From positions 1 through 27,721 of the forward strand of contig JADIIX010000214.1 of assembly GCA_027604505.1 (NCBI GenBank): 27,721 nt of DNA, given 5' to 3'. Numbering within the stretch: the stretch's first letter is position 1; every line of letters starts with the position of its first letter. The notes beneath the pieces were generated by a model that was not told the origin of the DNA, did not search any database, and was given only the letters and a program-made list of their open reading frames with translations. A program made the translations under genes and the position numbers. The DNA is from Gonapodya sp. JEL0774 (taxonomy: Eukaryota; Monoblepharomycota; Monoblepharidomycetes; Monoblepharidales; Gonapodyaceae). Shown here piece after piece: positions 9,976 to 18,434 of the stretch.

Positions 9976-11570
9976 ATGTCAAACGTGCAGCAGAAGCAGA
10001 AATCACCCGTCGTTCTTATCACTGGATGTTCCAATGGAGGAATCGGATCGGGGCTTGCGAGGGAGTTCGCGGCAAGGTTTGTAACGTAGTTCTTCACATT
10101 ACATTACTACTGTGAATGTACTTTGTTGACCCTCACCTGGCATTCGCGTTCTCCAATTTTCCATTCATAAGAGGAGCTTTCGTTTACGCGACGGCTAGAC
10201 GCCTTGAAGTGCGCTCTTGTCATTTGAATCGCATGCCGGTCGATTCTATGGTATCAAATCATATCTGAAACCTGCTCCGAAACCATTTCCTCGGTCAGGC
10301 TATGTCGGAACTTTCAGATCTACAGAACGTCACCTGCCTTGTCATGGACATTTCCCGAAAAGAATCGGTCCAACTGGCGATGGACGAGGTCTTCGCGAAA
10401 GAGGGCCGTGTCGATTACTGCATAAACAACGCGTAAGCTCCTTGGCCACGTGTCAGGCAATTGAGAAACCTTGAGTTCTGATTATTTTGCTTTGTATTTC
10501 TTTTCAGTGCATTTGGCCTCGCCCCGTCACCACTTGTAGAAACCAACATCCAGTCGATGCGAGACATGTTCGAGACGAACGGTATGTCTGACGTGTTCGT
10601 TCTGTACTGAGCTGCTGCATACTGGGGAAGGAATTGCTCCACGTGAAATTTATTGGTCGCTCGCTTCACCGCCTAGTGTGGGGTACACTCCAAGTCTGCC
10701 GCTCCTTTGTCGAGCACCACGTGCCCACCACCTCCGGCGACTCCAACTCTGTACTCACACCGCCTGTCAAGCTTCTCATCTGCGGCTCATTCTCGTCTCA
10801 ACTGACTCTGCCCTTCACTATTCCCTACTCTGCCTCCAAATACGCGCTCCGATCGTTCGCTTACGGTTTACGCGCTGAGCTATGGCCACTGGGGGTTGAA
10901 GTTTCTTTGGTCGAGTTTGGAAGGGTGAAAACGAAATTTGGAGATAATGTGAAGGAGCCATCCTCGTCGTGGGACGTTCTCGCACTCGGAAGGAGGAGCT
11001 TTTACGAACAAATGAGGTGCGTTCTGTGATGTGGTGGCGTTTAGCGCCAGCCTCTACTTCGGTAGTGAAGAATCGTGGTACTCACTTAATGGCACCTTGT
11101 GTACGTTTCATTCTTACTGCACACGACATGGGTTCTTTTTCTCGTTGCGGGGCCCGGTAGACAAACCATTCTTGACTCCATCCATCCTAAGGATGCACCA
11201 CCACCCGACGAACTTGAGCCTTTTTGCAAAGAGTTTGTCTCAAAAGTGTGGCCTGTGACACGGACATTGCCGAGGGAAATTTGGCTGGTGGGTACCGTGG
11301 CGGCCATTTCGATAAGTCCCTTCATGTCCTGGTGGGAGGAAAGTACATGGTTCGACGAAAGACACAAATATCGCATCTGTGGAGTGTTTGATCAAATTTC
11401 ACGGAGTTCCTTTCCCTAATATAACCGTTTTATCACTTGTTCCATGGTCTTTTACGCAGGGTCGTTCTTCGTTTATGGTGTCCATTTTCACATGGCTGCC
11501 TGGATGGCTCGTGGATTTCTTCACCAAGAAGAGTTTCGGATTGGATAAGCGGATCGGTTGGACGGGGTAG
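9976..11570 (+). CDS. AYR1-like short-chain dehydrogenase (1-acyl-DHAP reductase type)
   Basis: Seven exons in phase: 9976-10076, 10172-10208, 10299-10432, 10508-10581, 10677-11016, 11161-11287 and 11460-11570, giving 307 residues, close to yeast Ayr1. The nucleotide-binding motif TGCSNGGIG is at 16-24, with ATARR typical of NADPH users. CINNAAFG (NNA at 89-91) is the NNAG region. Catalytic Ser153, Tyr166 and Lys170 lie in ICGSFSSQ and YSASK. The C-terminus has a hydrophobic segment, FMVSIFTWLPGWLVDFF, consistent with lipid-droplet or ER membrane association. This family reduces 1-acyl-dihydroxyacetone phosphate in the early steps of glycerolipid synthesis; that exact substrate is inference. 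The donor at 11288 (GTGGGT, giving EIWL|GRSS) and the 144-nt intron 5 are the least certain joins. Confidence 0.85.
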
Positions 11571-11997
11571 AACTGCAAATCAAAATTCGTGCGCCGGCAG
11601 GTGCGGACGACTGAAATCTGGTAATCGGGATTAATGATTACGGATCCCTCATATGACTTCTTTGCTGTAATGAATAAGTATACACGCTGCTGTCAACTAT
11701 TATGCATGCTTGACATGCGCGCGATTTTGTGCACCGACATGATACTTCACGTTCTACTGTCACATAATGTAGCGTAGAAAATCCCTGTCCAAGGTGTTGC
11801 ACTTATGCCGTTACCGCGACGCGACTCCTTCAGCATTCATCATTCGAACGTCTGTGGTCTGGGCGACGAGATAGATGTATTGATGTCATACATGGTCAAC
11901 ATGAGAGGCCAAAGAAATGCGATATAATCAAAATCAACACGCAGTTGATCTACAACTGGATGTATCTGGGATACCAGAGTCCGTTTCACAAGAACCA
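11571..11997. other. Convergent intergenic region
   Basis: It lies between the 3' ends of the AYR1-like gene (plus) and the proline-rich membrane gene (minus) and presumably carries both 3' UTRs. AT-rich stretches occur near 11640-11700 and 11900-11940. No gene, RNA or repeat was recognised. Confidence 0.5.
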
Positions 11998-13142
11998 TCA
12001 CCAACTTCCGTTCCCCGGACGATTGGGCTTTGGGGGCGGTACCTTTCTTCGTCCTACAGAGATTGAACGGCGAACCGAGTCAAAGTCCTCCGGTGCGGAT
12101 TCGAGGTAAGGATCGCGATAGACAGGATCGAGCGTGGCGAGAGCCCTGCTATCTCCCAGCGCCCACGACAAGGACGCCACAGACGACATCTCAGGGACAG
12201 GAGAGGAGGGGGATTCGGTGTGATAGCTCGATGATCCGATGTCTGATGGAGTGGCTGGAATCGGGGAATTTGCACCACCTGCCCGCACAACACTTGAAAT
12301 GTGTGGGTACAATCGGCAAACGTCCTGATGACAAACGTACCTGACGTGCCATATCCAAAGGTTTCGATCCGCTTCTGATGACCCTCGTAGCTCCTCTTTG
12401 AACGCCAGCGTGCAAAGAGTACTACCAACGAGGTTCCCACAACGATCAGTACCACAATCACGGCCACTAGCACCGGCGATATGGAGGGCGAAGAAGCTCC
12501 CGACGTATTATTATCCTGCGTCAAATTGGTGCCCAAGCCTGCAGTGACGTCAGTGGTGGTCGCGGATACAGTGAATGTTTGCGGAATCTCCGATGGCTTT
12601 GAGGTCGTACCCGAATGGCTTTTGGGCACCACCGCTACCGTAAATCCATTGAGCGGTGCTCCTCCTGTCAAAGAGATCCCTGCAGGCAGTACGGACGCAT
12701 CGCCGAGTGGTTGGGAGGGAGTTGCATCAAATGCAACCGTGCCGAATACCGATACAGTCGGGGTGATTCCGGGTGTCCCAGATGCCGCTCCTTGTGATCC
12801 TTGCGCAGCAGGTGGAGGAGATAACGACTGAGAGTCCGGAGTTGGAGGGGATGCCGGTGGCGTGGCCGAAGGTGGAGGAGATCCTGGGCCGGCAGTGACA
12901 GGCTGTCCAGAAGAAGAGGTGGGCGGACTAGAAGGAGCAGCCGGAGCGGGGGGCGGAGGTGCAGGGGCGGTGGGTGGTGGCGGGGGAGGAGTTGGCGGAC
13001 TCGGAGGACTGGGTGCGCGAGGGGGCGGAGCAGGCGTGGGGGGCGGTGGAGGGGGCGCGGCTGGCGGTGGAGGCGGACTGGGCGGGGGAATGCCCAAGAC
13101 CGGGCAGAGCAAACCGCAGAGAATGTCCCCAAGACTCGTCAT
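11998..13142 (-). CDS. Proline-rich single-pass membrane protein with SH3-ligand tail
   Basis: Exons 13142-12341 and 12278-11998 join in phase 1 across a 62-nt intron, giving 360 residues from the first ATG. Residues 1-18 are weakly hydrophobic (ILCGLLCPVLG), followed by about 90 residues of proline runs and a Ser/Thr-rich stalk. One transmembrane helix lies at about 221-243 (VLVAVIVVLIVVGTSLVVLF), with a basic stop-transfer RWRSKRS. The cytosolic tail is Ser/Pro-rich and ends VPPPKPNRPG, containing PPKPNR, a class II SH3 ligand (PxxPxR). The LCG-then-proline start resembles the middle of the LRR-SH3 protein (LCGTLPVSCPPPP), so it may be a truncated relative. The same frame stays open upstream to about 13262 without an ATG, so a missing 5' exon, perhaps with a signal peptide, is possible. 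Confidence 0.75.
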
Positions 13143-14084
13143 TCTGGGCAGCGGAGTCGATAATTTGTCTGCCGACCGTCTCAGTCTGTCCTCGAAACTG
13201 TTTTCCTTATAGGATCCGATGTGAACACCGCCCTTAGGTAATGCGGCGATGGTGAGCAACCACCATCACCGGCCGAAGGGCCCAAATGCGCGGATTTGAA
13301 TTCGTTGCTTAATTCATTCGGACATCTAGTAGAAGGCCCAACTCCGTTTTGAATTCCCCTGTGCTCTCTCTTGCGGGTTTTGGATGGTAAGCCATCATAT
13401 TCCAACCACATCTCCCGAGCAATCAGAACGGGGCCTTAACATCACCACTGCCGGTTGTATCGGAAAGATCCGTTGTATATGACAATAAGGATGGTGTAGT
13501 AGTAGCTCTAGACCGAGAGGTTTTCAATAAGGTTTTTGCTACAATCACTCAAAAAGCTTGTTTTCCATATAAAAGCGCCACCTCAAGCCGCCCATAATAA
13601 CGTCGATGGTGACGATAGCAATGGCAAGGACAATATAAAACTGCAGTAAGATTGCGTTGCCGAGTCATGGGGAGAAACTAAGTTAGTTCCTTTGAACCAT
13701 CCGCTACTGATCATCCCATGACGCAGTAACGTGCGCGTACAAATATATTGGTCGGTGCAATGATACATAATTCTACTCGGGAGAAGTCGTGATGTTTGAA
13801 TTACAGTTGCATCTGAAAAGTCGAGTTGATATCGTGGCTGCTGACTCGAGGAAAGTACCGCGCGAGCGGCAGGTGGAAGGTTTGATCATGAGCTCTTTTG
13901 GTTATATTTGCTAAACTGGAAAAGAACGACTCCCGTATTGCGGCGTTCACCCTCAACCGCAGATCTACCGACATAACATGGTGTCGAGCACTACAACGAA
14001 ACAAAAGCTGCTCACGAAGAACGTCATGTCCACAACAGGTACAGTCCCACTGCCCTTTGTAAGTAATGTTGCATGAAAATTGTC
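13143..14084. other. Intergenic region, no gene recognised
   Basis: It lies between the start of the proline-rich membrane gene and the 3' end of HP1, both on the minus strand. The minus frame stays open past the HP1 stop region to 13801 in another phase, but shows no family match. Plus-strand TATAAAA-like motifs at 13568-13575 and near 13635 have no matching downstream gene. Confidence 0.45.
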
Positions 14085-15888
14085 TTATGAGCGTTGGCGG
14101 AACTTGATGTGGTCGACCAGGTACTGAACAAGCTGCAGCCAGCGATGAACCACAATATAAGTGAGATGCAGTTACATCGACCACGAGCACATAGGTGCCC
14201 ACTCTCAACCAACTTACAGTCCTTGGACACCTGTCCATCAAGTCTTTGCTTTCGTGCCGAGACCGAGATCCCGCGAAGTCGCCGCCACCGGTCCAGAGCA
14301 GATACACGATGGGGTTTCGGTCGCCGGGGCGCGTTTCTTCGTCCTCAGGATTCTGCTCCATGTGCTCCAATTCGACAAGACCATCCCAGCTTGGCAAGTT
14401 GCGGATCTCCTTGGGAAGCTCTTCGATCGAGTAGTAGTGGAACTCCGGGGCTGCAGGCAATTTGTTCATGTGGTGTAGCAAACGCACGGTGCAGGGTACC
14501 AAAAGAAGTCCGGGGTAAATAAATGGAATAATCGTAAATGAACGATACGATTAATCGGGGAAACGATGGCAGTCGGGTGCAGTATTTGGTCCAGTCACAC
14601 GGCAGTCGGTGGAATCGGCAACAGCGTTAAGTTAGTTCACTTCTGTGGTCACCCTCGAAGGATTTTCGCTGTCATACGAGATATTCACCGTCGTCTGCAT
14701 TCGTTCCATTTTCGAACCCGGTCTCCTCCTCGGTATCCGCCTTCGCCCCTTTGGTCGACTTGGACGATTCCTTTTTGACCTTCTTGGAGTCAGGAGCGCC
14801 ACCATCGGCGGGTGCACTGCGCTTCTTGGTGGAGGTGGGTTTGTCGGGTCGGGATTCCATGAAGGTGGCGATGAGGTCGTCGCACTGCGAGCGGGGCGAT
14901 ACCCGGGAGGGTGAAAATGTGAAACGTTCAGCGAGTCCGTAGAGCTTAATTCCGTAGAGTCATTTAGCCATGCCACGTTGTAATCCTCGATTCGCGTCCG
15001 GAACGGCCGATGGGGATCGAGTGTGCTGAGCTTTGGTTTGCTCGAATTTGGCATGCACGACCGTTGAAGGAATGAGAAGTGCCGTAATTACAGTCAGTGG
15101 TGAAGCGCGCCAACTGACCGTAATGGTTGTGGTTGCATGTCCTCCTCAACGCCCGTGTAGTGGGTGTGAAGGAATGAACACATTTACTCACATCGATCAT
15201 GTTGGATTCGGGCTCCCAAGTCGCTTGTGACTCGGGATAGTTCTCCCACTTGACGAAGAACTTCCTCTTCTGTGGTTATGGAACGATCCCGCACCATAGG
15301 CATACAGTTCCGATGATCGATTGGGGACAGGGACACAAAGGAGGCCGAGCGTGAAACGGTTGACTGTACATGATTATAGCACATGCCAACGCTTGAAAGC
15401 ACTTACACCGCGTTCGATTTTCATGTCGAGGATCTTTTCAACCTGTGGGGAGTGCAGAGGAACGTCTCACTTTGTAATCCTCCGCGACATCAAATTCCCT
15501 GACTCCTATTAAGTCATCCCTCCTCGCGGAAAAGAACCAGTAGTAGACTATATCGACTCCACGATCGTCAAAGCCCATTGTCACTTCGAGAACGAGCACC
15601 TTCCACTCCCTCCAGGTCTTTTGCGAAAGCAAGCTGTCCTCCACCAGTCTTCAAATGCGGCAATGCCGGTCAAAAGATTACGATGCGATATACTCTTTCA
15701 TCGCGGATCCCTTGGAACTGGTCGATTTCACATCGCCAGAGCTACCCTTTGATTGTGTCACCCGTTGAACTTCCACCTTCTTCGGGAGCGAATCTCACCT
15801 TATAGACTTCTTCTTGCTCCGACCCTGCATCATCACTATCATCTGCTTTTGAACCCTTCCCGTTTTGTTGGCTTTTTCTACCGCCCAT
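14085..15888 (-). CDS. HP1: HP1/Swi6-type heterochromatin protein (chromo + chromoshadow)
   Basis: Six exons in phase: 15888-15799, 15442-15407, 15269-15192, 14884-14689, 14450-14218 and 14132-14085, giving 226 residues. The chromodomain is at about 26-78: EEVYKVEKILDMKIERG, KRKFFVKWENYPE, TWEPESNMIDCDDLIATF. The aromatic cage that reads methylated H3K9 is complete (Tyr29, Trp50, Tyr53, aligned with Y24/W45/Y48 of fly HP1). A lysine-rich hinge (KKRSAP, SKKVKKE) follows, then a chromoshadow domain: SWDGLVELEHME, NPIVYLLWTGG, DLMDRCPRTLVQYLVDHIKF. The protein should bind H3K9-methylated nucleosomes in the nucleus and dimerise through the shadow domain. Introns 1, 3 and 4 (356, 307 and 238 nt) are far longer than is usual here, and the chromodomain is spread over four exons. 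Confidence 0.9.
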
Positions 15889-16416
15889 TGCTGAATGTGC
15901 TCTTCAAGGATGTCGAGATGTTTGGAATGAGCGCGCCGGGACCCGAGATTCGGCAATGCCGGTGACGCTGAGAAATTGATTAAACGGTAGAAAGCTTGAA
16001 ATGACGACTTGCGATGTCGGCGTTGAATTGGGAATTTCCTTGCGAAAAGCACAGGTGGTGGGCTGTGCAAGGGCATCCACCAAATGCAACTCTATTGGCG
16101 GACAGATGGTGCGGTCGCCAACAATACTAATAGTTGTAGATTCGACTAGAGTTTGATTTGTATATGAGTTTGATTAAATATTTTTACGGACGGGTCGCAG
16201 TAGGGGACTTCTAGATAAGATATACTAATCTCCAGTTCGCTGTAGATGGGTTTCACTGATGCGAAGGAGCAGCCGCGAGAGCAATCGCCGGACTTATTTT
16301 ACGTGGTGAATGGGAGGAGAGTAAGAGATGGTCAACGGCAGTCACGACGTATGTATGCTCTTCGAATTGAGTTTAGCCGGTCCCCATATTGCGAAGTTGC
16401 ACACGCTATCACTCCG
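15889..16416. promoter_or_regulatory. Bidirectional promoter region, HP1 / ZnF-UBP
   Basis: The region separates the divergent start codons of HP1 (15888, minus) and the ZnF-UBP gene (16417, plus). It has an AT-rich core at about 16130-16240. If the ZnF gene instead starts at the in-frame ATG at 16246, the shared spacer is 357 bp. No specific operator was recognised. Confidence 0.45.
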
Positions 16417-17227
16417 ATGTCTTCGAGCGACAAGAACGACGAGGGAACGTGGTTCACGATACAGCCAAAGCTGGATTGCCCCCATGTAGCGACAGCGTTT
16501 CGGGAAGTGAAGAGCATCACAGTTGCGAGTGAGATTACCATCACCTCGAGCAGGCGAATGTTCCTTGGACTTAAGAACTGGACATCTACCATCCAGTCGA
16601 TGTACCTTGCTCGGTGTGTGGTGATCCGTCGGAGAACTGGCAATGCATGTCTTGCTATTCGGTGTTTTGCAGTCGGTGAGAGTCTGTTTGTCAGAATACT
16701 CGCCCGTTCAGGCAATTTTACTCCTAACTTATCCACGAAGATATGTCAACGGACACATGGCGATGCACTTTGAGGCCTCCAAGACTCTTTTGGGAGAGTC
16801 TCCTTCTGCGTCCGTAGCTTCAACGTCAAGTTCTCCACACAGTGTCGCCGCATCGTTTTCAGACCTTTCGTTCTGGTGCTTTGAATGTGAAGAGTATATT
16901 GAGAGCCCGGTGAGTCAAAGTCTCGTCAGCCACTTTGCCGGTGTTGGCCTAGGTCCCTTGTCACCACGATATGAAACAATTCGTATGTCACTATCGTCAT
17001 TACAGAGCCTGCGTCACTTCCACTCTGCACTCCATCTCGCCAAGTTTGGGGTTCTTCCTGGACAGGATCTTCCGGACGACTTTGACTTGCATGCGGCCGC
17101 TAGCAAACTCCGCAAGTCAGGGCAGCCTTCCGGATCTACTCCAAGTGGCACGGCCAACACTCTTTGCGAGCAAAACACAGCAGCTGGTCTCAAAGAAGGA
17201 GACAAGGGCAAGGGGAAGTCCCGTTGA
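16417..17227 (+). CDS. Free-standing HDAC6-like UBP zinc finger protein
   Basis: Four exons in phase: 16417-16528, 16576-16675, 16741-16909 and 17006-17227, giving 200 residues. The ZnF-UBP fold is complete: DCPH (C21, H23), CSVC (49, 52), CMSC (61, 64), C69, then RYVNGHMAMH (H76, H80). The stretch GDPSENWQCMSCYSVFCSRY closely follows the HDAC6 finger, and the ubiquitin-tail pocket residues Arg71, Tyr72 and the Trp of FWCFECEEYI are kept. Such fingers bind the free C-terminal GlyGly of ubiquitin. No deacetylase or protease domain is present. The C-terminus (ALHLAKFGVLP, then a Gly/Lys-rich tail) is partly disordered. The start is the ATG nearest the domain; an in-frame ATG at 16246 would add 57 residues. 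Confidence 0.85.
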
Positions 17228-17396
17228 GACGATGGCGAATCAGTGGAACAGGCACCTCCCACGTTATACCCCAGAATGAAAATCTGCTAATGCATAACTT
17301 TTTAGCGAGTAGATGATAATGATTCAATTGATTTGCCATTATGCGCACTGACTCAATCACTGACGTCACCCCTGTGCCTGATAAAAAAAATTAATC

Positions 17397-18239
17397 ATGG
17401 CCGGCTCCCGTCTAACCGACTACATCAGGACAGTACCCGTGAAGGTCCCGAATGAAGAGCCTTTGACCATGCCTGTCTACTTTCGCATATTCGTATACTC
17501 GCCGTATTTGACGGAAATCTCAACCGTCACGGAACCCGCTGCCGATTGGCCCAATGCCGCGGGGAATACAACTATTATTCGCAAGCCCACTCCTATATTT
17601 CCGAACACGGATCTTGAATCTATCTTGACTCCTGTATCGCCCATCGGTGGCTCACGTGGGTCGTCCGACACAACAGCTGATCAGAGCTGGATACCTGCCC
17701 CGGTATCCTTCGTAAACTCCATAACTGTGGTGCGACATATCGACACGCAGGAAATCGACCTCGGAAATCTTTTACTTGCACTTGGGCGGAACTTGGTGAA
17801 CGCAAGATATGCCAGTTCGATCCCTTCTGGATCGGCCAGCTTCATTGCGAACACAGGCCAGACAAGTCGACATCGGCGCTGATGAGATGTCCGGGAGGAT
17901 CAGTGCACTTGTTAAGCAGGACAATGTCAATTATGGATGTGGCTCCGTCAGTGGTATTTGGGCGGAGATCCACGTCGCAAGGAAGGTGAGATTCGACACA
18001 ACTTAAGGATCAAGTCGCGGGTGGTTGCGAACATCGCAAGTTTTCGGATCAGTACGTCAGCAGTTCACTATAGCGTCCTTTTGCAGATCTTGGAGCACGA
18101 GCGCGCCGGATCTGAGCAGCTTGCGCGGTCTGCACAACAAATCGAGATAGCACCTTCAAGTGCCTTGAGCACGTCCCGACCGTCTGCAGACGGAATTCTT
18201 TGCGACGCCGCAGTCTCTGTTGGTCAAGGCAGTGATTGA
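17397..18239 (+). CDS. Unrecognised protein, possible helical (F-BAR-like) segment
   Basis: Three exons with phase-0 joins: 17397-17795, 17857-17985 and 18087-18239, giving about 226 residues. The first 100 residues are Thr/Pro-rich and lack a recognised fold. From about residue 120 the text becomes helical: LLLALGRNLARQVDIGADEM, SVSGIWAEIHVARK, ILEHERAGSEQLARSAQQIEI. The spacing of tryptophan, acidic residues and 'EQLA..I...I' is reminiscent of the first helices of F-BAR domains, but the match is weak and could be chance. The stop at 18237 may be only the end of an exon, and this could be the 5' part of the gene at 18435. It is not recognised with confidence. Confidence 0.45.
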
Positions 18240-18434
18240 CGTGCTTGTTCCTTAGCGGCGTCCGTTTCATCAGTGGCAGTATGTTTCACTGACGAAAAAG
18301 GCGAGGTCAGTCACGCGCATATTACAAATTCAACGCTAACACCAACAACAGACAAGTTGTGTAATTCTGACAACAACCAGTTGAGTGACTTGGAGATTCT
18401 TTTGAGTGATCGATTCGATTAATTGCGGCCGGAG

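Noticed and set aside
12054-12340. Continuation of the proline-rich gene frame past 12341 without splicing
   Set aside because: The donor GTACGT at 12340 and acceptor GGGCAG give an in-phase join to a better tail, and the unspliced text has unlike composition.
12862-13212. Glycine-rich plus-strand open frame
   Set aside because: It is the complement of the polyproline coding region of the membrane gene, and low complexity explains its length.
13801-14217. Long minus-strand frame running past the HP1 chromoshadow exon
   Set aside because: A strong GTAAGT donor at 14217 and an in-phase exon at 14132-14085 complete the chromoshadow helix; the read-through text has no family match.
14632-15054. 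140-codon Pro/Arg-rich minus-strand frame
   Set aside because: It overlaps the HP1 hinge exon in another phase and intron 3. The alternative frame gives the conserved CDDLIATF end of the chromodomain.
16332-16736. 134-codon minus-strand frame
   Set aside because: It is antisense to the zinc-finger exons, whose splice phases and ligands are clear on the plus strand.
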